Source: Pelodera strongyloides (lineage: Eukaryota; Nematoda; Chromadorea; Rhabditida; Rhabditidae). From it: a DNA stretch of 64,000 nucleotides. Shown one piece after another: positions 1 to 11,300 of this stretch; positions within the stretch are counted from its first letter, which is position 1, and every line of letters begins with the position of its first letter. A program made the translations under genes and the position numbers. The DNA is taken from the NCBI GenBank assembly GCA_036852015.1, contig JAANDG010000325.1, forward strand, positions 1 through 64,000, in the 5' to 3' direction. A model generated the notes under the pieces. That model saw nothing but the letters and a program-made list of their open reading frames with translations. It had not been told where the DNA came from and did no database searches.

Positions 1-585
1 GTATTTTTCGTATGCTAATAACTTACTTTCGAAACAGAAATTCTAAAAGTTGTTTACATACGTATGCTAGGTTATTCCTTTCGCTAACAGTAAGAGCCCG
101 GCGAGCCACCGCCGGAATTGTAATATTGCATAGATTTTAAGGGATCATGGCTGAACCACCTTCCGATTAGAATATAGGCATGAGAAGCTCGACGGCGGTA
201 CGCGAAACAGCAGAAACGTATCATACATAGAGAGAATTTCGCAAACCACCTCCGACTCACCGGCGCGGCCTCAAAGTTCAGCTTAGGCAACCAGAAAATT
301 GGGCAAACGCATACTGCCGTTAACTTCTTAACTGATTTAGTGTAAATGGCCTCTAGAGGGTCCTGGGTATCAAACAGCTTACTTTTTCGGAACTAGAAGT
401 GCCAATTACATATAAGAGGAACTTTTTAGCAAAAATGTTTTTAGAGGCGCTAACGGCCTAAAGAAGCCCTTAGGCGCTAAGTGACCTACTTTTTCGGAAT
501 CAGCATGGCCAATTACATATTATAAGATGTTTTTAAGGAAAAAATTTTTTTGACCCCACTGCGGCACGTAAAGTACAATAGTACC
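1..585. repeat. Intergenic repeat debris with a foldback-like fragment
   Basis: I see no gene here. Positions about 91-283 match, in inverted orientation, the element at 8336-8522. Shared blocks include the CCGGCGAGCC-type edge, the run around ATCATGGCTGAACCACC and the inner block on cleaning up CCACCTCCGA. Positions about 378-430 and 482-540 are diverged direct repeats of each other, both containing CTTTTTCGGAA followed by CCAATTACATAT. The remainder is AT-rich without coding signal. Confidence 0.6.
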
Positions 586-1410
586 AAAATGGCTTTATAG
601 GGGGCGTGGCCTAATAAAACTTCACACATAGGGTAATAGACCAAGCCTGATCGATTGCAAGTAAAATTATCGATCTAGCGATTATCTACTTATTCATTTT
701 CGCATTTTCTTATAAGTCGTTTTCGAAGGCTCCGAACCCAATAAAAGGCATTACTATGGTAAATCGTGTTGCTCAAGCTGATTGTGACTTTTGTCATCCC
801 TCTAAACTCAATAAAACGGTGTTCCCAAAAGGGCAGTGCTCGCACAGAATGAGGAAGGCGCATCCCAATTTTTCTTCAAGTGCACAGGCAAGGAAAACTA
901 AGTAATTGCAGACACCACAGAAAAACCGTCATTAGTCATTAGTCCATCAACAATTGGGTTTTCCCGTAAAAAACCATCTGGCGACTGATTCACGACTGGT
1001 TCTTGACCATTTGGTGACAATCTGATGACGGTTTTTGATGAAACTGTGCCAAGAGTTGGTTACCAACTCGGACAAGCCCCTGAAAAGCTAGTGAACCGTT
1101 ACAAAATGGGTTCACTCACCCATTGCCTGTGTGGTCAGATTCTGAACTAACGATGCTTCTCATGAATAGCAGGCAAGGACAGTAATTCAACTAAACGGTT
1201 CAGCGACACTGTTTATGATTCGCAATTGTATAGCTGATAAAGAGGGTGCTAGAACCAAATTTTACTCCAAATGGGTCACTTGCACTATTTTTCTAAAAAA
1301 TCAATAAGTCATGGTGACTGACCGATAATTTTGTCAGAAATCAACTGGGCATGGTCTATTACCCCTATGTATGAAGTTTCATTAGGCCACGCCCCCTATA
1401 AAGCCATTTT
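586..1410. mobile_element. Non-autonomous element with about 65-70 bp terminal inverted repeats
   Basis: Positions 586-655 (AAAATGGCTTTATAGGGGGC and onward through the GGCCTAATAAAACTTC block) are nearly the reverse complement of 1341-1410. The 825 bp between the outer ends has no ORF of note. A copy of the CACAGAAAACCGTC repeat family sits inside it at about 905-1130. Transposase class cannot be told from the sequence alone. Target-site duplication was not clear. Confidence 0.7.
905..1130. repeat. Repeat family R, copy 1
   Basis: This is a roughly 220 bp repeat whose left end carries CCACAGAAAAACCGTC and whose centre carries GACCATTTGGTGACAA and GATGACGGTTTTTGATGAAAC. Related copies lie at about 40862-41072, 43757-43985, 44915-45100 and, inverted, 59738-59945. 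The CCGTC and GACGG blocks give it internal dyad symmetry. It has no coding potential that I can see. It lies within the larger inverted-repeat element at 586-1410. Confidence 0.6.
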
Positions 1411-1642
1411 TTTACTGGGCCCCCCCAACTTTAGTAGCACCCGGATCTATTTCAAATAGTACGGATCTGATACACTTTCGCTGCAGGACCATGTCAAATG
1501 CGTTATTCGCATGGGTTACGGTAGGCATTTGACATTCATGTAATGGCCTGAACATGGACAGGCATTTGTCATTTTCGCAAGTGCGAATCGCAAACATGGA
1601 CAGGCCATTATATGATCTTCTGTTTATTTGAGTGCAGGCCCG

Positions 1643-4600
1643 ATGGACTTCCAGGACTTGTTGAAGAATGAGATGGCAAAGAAAAGGAAACAAATTGAGA
1701 AGCTGGAAGTTAAGGTACCTTTATTGCGTGAGCATGTGAGCAAGGGAGACACTGGGACAAATCCGCCTGAAGAAACCCGCGAAAACGCCGTGAAAACGCC
1801 ATGGTGAGATGCACCCAACGCCAGGGTGGCGTTTTCTAGGCGTTATCATGGCAAATTTTTGCCGTGCCCAACGCCAAGGTGGCATTTTCTTGGCGTTTAA
1901 ACGGAAAATCACAACAATAAGATAGTGCTTATGGCTTGCAATGCATGTATTTTATATTAATACAGCTTTGCAAGACACAAGCACTTTACAGGAATCGAAC
2001 CTGCCGACAAGCACACTGACTCGGATTACTAGTCCGCTGCTTAGACCACTCGGCCAAATCGCACATGCGTGGGGATTGGAAAAGAGAGAGAGGACTGTCC
2101 GCCGGCCGCCTTTCGTCAAATTGCTGCTCCCGTTGCCTGGAAAACGCCGGGGTGGATTTTTCATGGCAAAAATTAAGCGCGGCGTTTTTCAGGCGGATTC
2201 CCCCTGTGGAAGTGTGCTTTCTATAACTACACTGTTTGTACCGTGTATTATGCGCGCGGAAATAACTATGGTTTTCTTCATATACTTACGCGTCTCGCCA
2301 CCGATTCTGCATTAACATTGTTTTAGGATGGAGGTTCAAAATACGTAAAACGCGGCGATATTGTCGCCCAACAAGAAAGTGAGTATTTGGAAAAGAAGCG
2401 GGCAAAGTATGGAGACGAAAACGCTGAAAGTGTACGTTTTCCTATGCTTTTATGTTCCTAATTCCTGCTAGCATGTGTTGATTTTTTTTTACCGTAGCAC
2501 GTGTTGATATGAATATTGAACGATTAATACACTTGACGTTAAGCACTGGGTACATATTTCCTTTAAAATTTTCAGTCGCCTTCTGCTGTTGGGCCCACAT
2601 CGGGCACGGCATCTACACCGTCTACATCAAATACCAAGGTAGCCGCTCCCGTGAAGGAACGCGCCAGTGATAAACTGCTGATGCAAGAGGTGTGTCATGT
2701 TTTATAGACCCATCTCTGTTTTTACAGCAGAAGTGACCTTTGTCGTGATTGCCCGGTCGTCCGAGTTTTTTTTGCTAATTTGTAGGCCTACTATTCGCAT
2801 ACGTATACATTATTCGCCATTGAACATTCAAGGTGATTTCTCGTCTTCGACGACGTGGCCACCCGATTCGTTTATTTGGAGAAGAGGATGAAGAAGTTCG
2901 AGCACGCCTAATGAAGCTACAGGTAGTGATTATCTCTTTTTTTTTCTATTTTGTATGTTTCATACTTTAGTCATTCATAATAAATCATCATTTCGTAGTA
3001 TGTATGGTTAGTGGTTTTCATACCGTACGCATATAGATATTTTTCAGATCGATCAACCAGATTTGAATGAAGGTTGGAGTAACGATTTTGAATCGGCTAG
3101 AAGAGCGGTCGATAATGAACTTGTCAAGGTAATTTTCACCTCTTTCATCCTAGTTATCTCCTATGTTACCGTTAGCTTATGTTGATGCTCTTGAAGTTAG
3201 TGCCAGTCCGGTTTCGTGTCTCCATGTGTTTATTTTTTTTTCGTTTAGGAAGTGATAGAAGGAACAATAACAGACAAGAAGCGGCACGATATTCACTTGC
3301 CATCGTCATTCGAAGAGAATTGGTCCAAGATCTATGAAGAAGCTTCACATTTGGGTAAAAGTAAGTGTCTTTATATTTCAGTCTTGGTTGTGCGCTAAGG
3401 GCTAACCATAAAGTAATTGCCTCGAAATGTTTGTGTCATCTGCATGTGGTCGTGTGTTATAGTACTTGTGACAATAATTTGTGATACAATTCTAAAGTCT
3501 CAGTTTAAGGATTCCAATATTTTTGACTTATAATTGTTTTTCTTTGCTTATATGTTCACTTACAGTGGACGACGTTGCCGCCGATTGCCGTGTGATCAAC
3601 TCCTTCTTTAAGTATATTCTGGCAAGATGGGCGGAACAACTAAATGAACGAGACGATGTGAGTTTTTATTAATTATTATTTATTTTACTGTGTGTTCTTT
3701 TCTTTGGGTTTTAGTTGGTAGTTATTTACGTTCAGTCGTTCAGGACGAAAAGAAGAGCAATTTCGGCAAACTTCAAGCAGCGCAACACAGGCAAACGGTG
3801 AGAATTTCACTTGGTTTCTTTTCTGTCAGTCTGAGTCGACTTTTTGTCCTTTAAACTTTTTTTTGTAACCACCTAATTATACCATCTACATCTACTGAGT
3901 GGGATTGAATAGTGATTATGCGCGTGGGTAGTTATTGCGATGAAATTAAGAGACCAGTGGTCGCATATAACTTATGGCATCTTTAAAAACGCAGTGGTCA
4001 ATATTCAACGAATTAATTACATCACTTATGCGAATATTACATTTGTAGTTTTTAATTGCATAATTTCGACTTTGTACCCGCATTAAGCTGTAGACTGTGT
4101 CAATTTCAGGTTGATCACATGATGCCTATATTGCGACAATTGGAAACTAAACAAATCAATAATGATATCCGTCACCACTTGGCGAAGATTTGCAGGTTTG
4201 CCACAATTTTGAAATTTCACCTTTTGATATTTGAAATTATGATTTTTGAAATTGAGCGTTCACAGAAAAGAACAGTTGTTTTGTTCAGACTTTTCCAATT
4301 TATAAACTGTAAACGTTTTTCTTTCCATTTTGTGATGTCGTGCAAGTTGTGATCACGATCGATTTATAAAACATTTTTTAGAATGTTGATTATCGATCGG
4401 AATTATATTCAAGCAAACACCGCTTATATGGAAATGGCGATTGGAAATGCTCCATGGCCTGTTGGAGTTACTCGATCAGGTTGGAATTTGCAATTTTTTG
4501 TGATTTTTAAGCGTTTAGCTTTTAGCTACGCCATTCTATTCAATCTCCCACTGTTAATTGATTTAATTGTCTATTTCTCAGGTCTTCACCAGCGTCCCGG

Positions 4601-4996
4601 TTCTGCTAAAGCCTATGTGTCCAATGTTGCCCACGTTTTAAACGATGAGACACAAAGGAAATATATTCAGGTTCGTGTTTGTTTTAGGACATACGTTTTT
4701 ATATATATTATTTGCTATCCACTTTACACTTTTAGTAACTTTCTGTTTTCCAAAGCGTTGGTTTTTGAAAATTCCTGTTTATTAGCGTATCATTTCAGTT
4801 TTCTCGTTTTCTGTGCACTCTTGTTGTATGATATTTATAATTTTTGTTTGTTTGTTTGTTTGTTTGTTTGTTTGTTTGTTTGTTTATTTATTTATTTATT
4901 CATTTATTTCAGTCCGTGAAACGCCTGATGACCAAATGCCAAGAGTTCTTCCCTACTGATCCCAGCAAGTGTATGGAATATGTAAAGAGGGATTAA
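1643..4996 (+). CDS. prp-18: Pre-mRNA-splicing factor PRP18
   Basis: PRP18 acts in the second catalytic step of pre-mRNA splicing, in the nuclear spliceosome, with the U5 snRNP and SLU7. Twelve exons join in phase: 1643-1714, 2327-2431, 2576-2689, 2833-2922, 3048-3128, 3249-3360, 3566-3657, 3744-3797, 4110-4195, 4382-4479, 4582-4670, 4913-4996. They give 358 residues, against about 342 for the human protein. The N-terminus is a charged helix ([20 protein letters not shown]). A PRP4/SFM-type motif follows at about 98-115 ([20 protein letters not shown]). The C-terminal Prp18 domain contains the family signature [11 protein letters not shown] at about 289-299. The start is the first ATG after an acceptor-like GTGCAG at 1632-1637, which could take a spliced leader. 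A poly(A) signal lies at 5036-5041. The product assignment is secure; exon 1 is slightly less so. Confidence 0.95.
1748..2208. mobile_element. Inverted-repeat element in prp-18 intron 1 carrying a tRNA-like sequence
   Basis: The outer left block around CACTGGGACAAATCCGCCTG is the imperfect reverse complement of CAGGCGGATTCCCCCTGTG near 2190-2208. Inside are repeated AACGCC/GGCGTT blocks at 1784-1900 and 2125-2190, plus a tRNA-like sequence on the minus strand. Together they look like a short foldback element that captured, or was derived from, a tRNA. It lies wholly inside the first intron of prp-18. Confidence 0.5.
1981..2062 (-). pseudogene. Class II (long variable arm) tRNA-like sequence, anticodon reads AGT
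   Basis: On the minus strand the 82-base segment has a Ser/Leu-type A box (TGGCCGAGTGGTCTAA), a B box (GGTTCGATTCC) with a T stem of GCAGG/CCTGT, and an extended variable region. This length and layout fit class II tRNAs. The anticodon loop CTAGTAA gives AGT, which would be threonine and not serine or leucine. The acceptor pairs GCGATTT with AAAGTGC, with one A-G mismatch and one G-U pair. The D stem is poor and the anticodon stem is only four clear pairs. A degraded copy is more likely than a working gene. It sits within a repeat element. Confidence 0.5.
4842..4911. repeat. (TTTG)n then (TTTA)n microsatellite in the last prp-18 intron
   Basis: Tandem GTTT units run for about 40 bases and then grade into TTTA units. 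They end at the polypyrimidine tract and acceptor of prp-18 exon 12 (4913). The repeat therefore forms the polypyrimidine region of that intron. Confidence 0.85.
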
Positions 4997-5035
4997 TGAA
5001 ATGTTCCATTGTATTTTGTCATTAACAATAATAAT

Positions 5036-5041
5036 AATAAA
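5036..5041 (+). terminator. AATAAA poly(A) signal of prp-18
   Basis: A canonical AATAAA lies 40 bases after the prp-18 stop codon, at the end of an (ATA)n run. The next gene on this strand starts at 5323, so the 3' end of prp-18 and the start of sart-3 are less than 300 bases apart. Confidence 0.6.
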
Positions 5042-5315
5042 TTATTGTTGATAATACTGACCATTGTTAATTCACTGCTTACCAACCGTTATCATTGCTG
5101 GCGGTCATTATCTATTTATTTGTGAAAATTAATTATTTTGTTTTGTGATTTGGTTTGTTTATATGAAAGTTTATAGTGTACTTTCTTTATTGGAATTATA
5201 TATAATGAGTTTTAGTGTTATTTACGTATGTTGTGCATTAACAGAGTAGTGTTTGCGTGTTGTATGCTAGAGTAGTCTGTAATCTCAATTTTGTAGTTTG
5301 TTTCATATTCCTGTG

Positions 5316-5321
5316 TTTCAG
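5316..5321 (+). promoter_or_regulatory. Candidate spliced-leader acceptor just before the sart-3 start
   Basis: The sequence TTTCAG followed by AATG places a consensus nematode 3' splice site one base before the sart-3 ATG. No upstream donor or 5' UTR exon is needed if a spliced leader is added here. The 280-base gap from the prp-18 poly(A) signal is compatible with an operon. Whether SL1 or SL2 is used cannot be read from the DNA. Confidence 0.6.
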
Positions 5322-5322
5322 A

Positions 5323-8300
5323 ATGTCGGACGATGATGGAAAATCGTCCTCATCGGAGGGTTCTTCATCTGATTCCGAGATGGATTTCTCGGAAAAGGAG
5401 AACGTGGTCGACGACGATATGGGAGGTATGGAGGACATCGACGAGAAGATTCAGGAATTGAAGCAGAAAGTGGGTTGGCCATCTCTTTTTGTATCCGTTT
5501 GTTGTTTATTTGGGGATTTTGTAAATATTGTTTGTTTATTTGTTTATTTGGACGATTCCCCCTTTTCCTTGTGACGACATCGCTTCATTACTGTACCGTA
5601 CGAAGCCTCGGCTCCCTTTTGGGATCTTCATTCGTTCCAGTACTAGTCGGACGATAGGAGATGTGGCTATCGTAGCTATTCTCACATTCTCGGGTCCTTT
5701 TTTGAGTTCTTGCTTTCACAGCCATTGTCTAACTCAGTTTTAAAGGATCGCAGTCACTCCAAAATCATCATTTTGCTTCGAATTTACTTGAATTTAGTAA
5801 AGAATAAAGAAAAATACTTTCCCAAAACCGAATAATTTGAATTCCAACTCAGGGGGTGAACAAGTAGAAAAGTAGTTCTACTTAACTACCGCGGGATTAT
5901 GAAACGTGTAGTGATATGCCTGCAGACCCTTGCAGTATATGTAAAGATATAATATGCAGATATTTGCCGAAATAATTTGCATACTCCCGTTCGGGAAGCA
6001 GCTGCATGAACATGTTTCGTGATCCTGCGGTAGCTAAGTAGAACTACTTTTCTACTTGTTCACTCCCTGAGTTGGAATTCAAATTATTAGGTTTTGGTAA
6101 AGTATTTATCTCTATTCTTTACTAAATACAAGTAAACTCGAAGAAAAACGACGATTTTGAAGTGACTGCGATCCTTTAACTCTTTTAAATAAGGGATGAG
6201 TTTATTATTACTACTTGTTTAGGCTGCCGGAGATCCCGGGGATCATGATTCGCACTTCGAACTTTTGAGTCTTCTGCGAAAGAATGGCGATTTGGAGGAG
6301 TTGAGTGTTGCGCGCGAACAGGCGCTATGCAAATTTCCTCTCCCCGCCAAGACTTGGATTGAGTGGATTGAGTAAGCCTTCCTGCCATTTTCCTTGAAAT
6401 TGAACTCTTTCGTATAACACTGACACTGTATTCTGGCGGTATTATACGTATGGTACTGTATAGTTTTTAGAAGGGGGATGTTATTTTACCATGGGCTACG
6501 ATTTGCAATTCTACTTTAATTTTTAACTAGGCATGCGAGACGTCAATCGTAAATGCAAATACCTCCCTATCCGTTTTTATTCCAAAGGCCATATTCCCCA
6601 CCACCACCCAATTCCCCATCGGGAATTCCCCATCTTCCTGTCCACAGGGAATACTTCCCCGAGGGAATCGGAGTTGTGAATATGGGCGCTGAGGTCATAT
6701 TCACCACTCCGATTCCCTCGGGGAAATAGTCCCTACGTCCCTAGGGACAGAAAATATCATTCTAGTTTGAGAGACGCAGAGAAAAAGACTGGGAATTCCC
6801 CATGGGGAAATGAGTGGTGCATATATCGTCAGGAGAATGTTTCCACTTATTCTGTGTCAATTCATTTTTTTTCAGGGACGCAAAGGCCACGGGCGCTAGT
6901 GAAGAGGAAGTGCAGGGCCTGTTCGATCGTGCACTCGGTGACTTCCAGTACCCAGAAGTGTGGATGGAGTATATTCAATGGGCATGCGGCCAGGGACCAG
7001 ATATTGCGATCCAAGTAAGAAACTTTTTTTTAGAAACATAGTCCGTGCCGTTGCGATATACACCTCTTTTTCGGAACTGATCCGGTCATCTTAAACGTAA
7101 CATGGATCTTGATAATTTGGAAAATTTATGCCATGTGTGAAACATGATGACTGTGACTGCATGAAAGTGCAGTGTGCAGTTAATTCGAAAATCACGTACC
7201 ATACCTCCTTACAAGGGGTCGGCAACACCGTAAGGTGAGCGATCAGAAATTGCACCTGATGGGTAAAGAAGTATGGTGAATAAGAGTAAAACATGTTTGT
7301 AAAAAATTCTGCGGTCGTCTGGGAATGGGAATATGTTCCCACGTGCTTTAAATAAAAAAGGTGCATGTGATAGGCTTCCTGAAGCTTAAAATCACCGGTC
7401 CTGTAGTGTAGGAGGTGCGCTCTACCACACGGCTATGATGACCAGGGTTCAATTCCACATCATGAAATTTTTTTTTGCACATTTTTCAAAATTCCCGAAT
7501 AATTTTATTTTCAAAATAAAGACTGTTTTGCATGCAATTTTTGTCTGCAAAGGGAATTTTACAAACGTATCTTTATCGTGATTCCATTATTATTGTGTTT
7601 CCGCATATTTCTTTTCATTTTCTCATTTTTTTCTGTGATTCTTTACAATGCTTGATCCTTGTCGAGTGATTTCTATTTTGGTTCAAGATTTCGGTCTACC
7701 ATCTGTTGACAATGAACCTACCCGCTTCGAAAAAAGGCTAGCAAGTAGGATTGCAAACATCCTACACGAGTCCTGCCACGGCGAGCTGTCTATCGAATCC
7801 GAAGAAGTTGTTTCCCATAATTATGGGTATGAAGATGAGGCTGACGATCCCGACTGGACTGATGGAGAAGAAAATGAAGAGATGGACTGTACGGAAAATT
7901 TTATTCACTCAATGAAAATAAATATTATACAAAGCTGTTTCTTGTTATGGAAGAAAACCTCTATAGACAAAAATTGCACGCAAAACAGTCTTTATTTTGA
8001 AAATAAAATTATTCGGGAATTTTGAAAAATGTGCAAAAAAAAATTTCATGTGGTGGAATTGAACCCTGGTCATAATAGCCGTGTGGTAGAGCGCACCTCC
8101 TACACTACAGGACCGGTGATTTTAAGCTTCAGGAAGCCTGTCACATGCACCTTTTTTATTTAAAGCACGTGGGAACATATTCCCATTCCCAGACGACCGC
8201 AGAATTTTTTACAAACATGTTTTACTCTTATTCACCATACTTCTTTACCCATGAGGTGCAATTTCTGATCGCTCACCTTACGGTGTTGCCGACCCCTTGT

Positions 8301-11300
8301 TAGTATTTCTAAACATTTTGTCATGGCATGAACCTCGCCGGTGAGTTCGGAGGTGGCTCGCGAAATTTGTCTAGTTCTGATACGTTTCTGATAATTTTCT
8401 CGTACCACCTCCGAGATTTCCCATGCATAATATTCTAATCGGGAGGTGGTTCAGCCATGATCCCTCCAAATTTATACAATATTCTAATTCCGGTGGTGGT
8501 TCGCCGGTGAGCTCGCTGGCGGGCTTAGGCTATGGGCTTATGATAATTTCCAGCAAACAAATAAATAAGCTTGCGGGTTTCTTTGAATTCCGTGCTGCGG
8601 ATTGCTTACGGGGCTTACGCTGAGAAAATATCACTGTATTGTATGCCTTTTTTGTAGAAGTTCGAAGAGGCGACGCAGGCGTTGGGGCTTCGTTTCGACG
8701 TTGGATGGATCATTTGGAGTTCTTATTTGGACCTTGTCGAGACTCTGTACGAGGGAGAAACTGGAGATGCTAAGGACACGCAGAGGACCAAACTGGAAGC
8801 TTTATACAAACGAGTGTTATCAATTCCCTGCTCCCAACTCGACAGTCTTTGGGCCCGATATGAAAAGTTTGCAGGTTTGTTTCTTTTAATGATCTCCTTA
8901 AAAATGTCTTCTTTAGAGCTCTTTAGATCCTTTTTTTCATTTGTAATGGCAATTGGGATGCTAATATTTTGTACGGTCTGAGTGTTTTTGTGTGTTGAAG
9001 ATTCCTTGCGGATCGTACTTGCGTTTGTTATCGGTATGGCTTTTAGAGAACAATGTGGATGCGTCCATAAAGTCTGCATACGAAGCGGCCAGAAAACTTT
9101 CCCTGGAATTTGCCGTGCCCGAGGAAAAACTTGCACAAACGAGTGGTTCACTTGATGCTTACTATGAGTATCTGCAGTTTGAACTTGGTGAGTTGTGCAC
9201 CTTTTTGTTTTTATTGATACCGTAGTCTCGCGTTGTTATTCACAATTTGACATACGGTTTAGTTGGCATAGTTTAACTGAATTTTGAATGCCCTAGTTCA
9301 CTTTTTTTCTGAATATATATGTTCTTCGTTATTTCGCAAACGCCACTGGTCACCTTTTTTTCGGTTCGTAGTATATATTGATTACATAATTACATTCAGA
9401 GTACGTAATCAAAAGGCAACCCTATATCAATTTTAGAGCATGACGATCCCGCCCGTATCCAATCATTTTATGAGCGTCTTGTCGAGAAACATTCTCAGGA
9501 AGAAGAGGTGTGGATACAGTATGGAATGTGGATGGAACAGAGACTCAAGATTAACACGGTACTTGTTTTAATGTGATTTTATATATTTTTTATTATATCA
9601 ACTCTTTATTCCATGGAGTGTACATAATCAAATAATCATTTAAAAACAAAATAGAGAGATAAACACTCACACGCTAGACACAATCAAGAGGTCTAGCTAC
9701 TTATGTGGTGCTATGGATTGAGTACGAGTATTGCTGAAACAAACACAAACTTTATGACACCTTTCGACCTTTCTCTTCCTCTGCTGACACATTGCGTGTG
9801 TCTGTTTTGTTTTTATCGATATGTGTACTTCTTCTTCATCTTCAGCATGTATGAAGCAATCCAAGCAGATAATCTTTTCTTTATTTTGACGTGACTGTGT
9901 TTGGTAGTTACCGTTATTATTATATTATCTTATTATATATTATATTATATTTCTTGAATTTTCAGCTCGCACAGAAAGTGTACGAACGTGCCGTGAGGAA
10001 CTGCCCTTCGTGTTGTATTCTATGGCAACAGACAATCCTTGCAATGGAGCGAGCCGGGGAAGAGCCCGAACATGTTGACAAGCAGTGGGAAAAGGCGAAA
10101 CTAAGCTTTTCTACCGGTTAGTTAATTTATATATGCGTAATAATATGATTAGGTTTAGTTTTGCCCACTTTTGACCACGTTTGTTGTTATTGCAACTGTC
10201 GGCTTAGTTTTACTATGTTTGAAAACCTCACCCCGCCGGTGCCGGTGAGTTCACCAACGAACCGCTTCAGAAATTGGGCAATTGCATACATTTGTGATTA
10301 TTTGTGATTGTAATGTAAGTTTTCAGCCGACGAGGGCCGAGCACTGTACCGTTCCTATTTGTATCTATTGAGACGACGGGCGGCTGCTAGCGATCAGGAC
10401 TACACGAAAATGGCCGAGATTTATAAAGCAGGACAAGAGGTTTGCCGAGTTTGTCCTACATTTTTTTTAAATATTAAAACGTAAAAGGAAAGGGTGTACT
10501 ATTGTTTCAAGACGTCGTATGCGAATATCAGTGTCTTTTCTACCAAACGTTGTTTATTTTGGTTTAGTCGTAGACAGTAAAACCTTAGACGAACTGGGAC
10601 TGTATTTTTTTCCATATTTTACAGGTTGCACGTTACATGAGATTGACTGTTTAGCTTAGTGGTGGCCTAACAGGCACCAATGATTATAACGTAATTGAAT
10701 AAATTTGCAATAGACATCGTATAGCCAGCCTGAGTGTGGTTCATGCTTGATTTTATTCACTACGTTTGAATTTTGGACTAGATTGACGAAATTGTTATTT
10801 CCTAAATTTATTTCGACGATCGTTTAGGAATTACGCGAAAATTGGCCGCGTGACTGGGATCCCAATTGTGAGTACAGACGGAACTACGCCTGGTTCGCAT
10901 TCACGCTCATCAACGATTATAAACTGGTGAGATTTTTTTTGTATTTTCTATTCAGAAAGGGCAACTCAGAAACTGGAAACTACTGGAATATTTGGCCCGT
11001 GAGTGAAACATGTATCATATTTCTTGTGGTCCATGGTTAAGATCAATGTATGTGTATAATTACTTACTTTACATGCTTTTACTTATAACACTTGGATACT
11101 GGAAGTCATTTCTCATGTACTGGATATTGAATTGTGAAATGTGAACGACAATTTTTTGTTGTATGTGAGCGTATAGGCAGGCAACGTGTATGTGTTTTAA
11201 TTCAGCAGCTGTGTTTCCTTCTTCATTTTCATATGTTTTGTTTGTCTTCTGAATCGAATATTAATATAATAAATATCAGGGTCACATCATTTGGGAGGAT

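Noticed and set aside
7390..7470. tRNA-like A and B boxes in the foldback arms
   Set aside because: The A-box-like and B-box-like motifs are on opposite strands, so they cannot form one tRNA, permuted or not.
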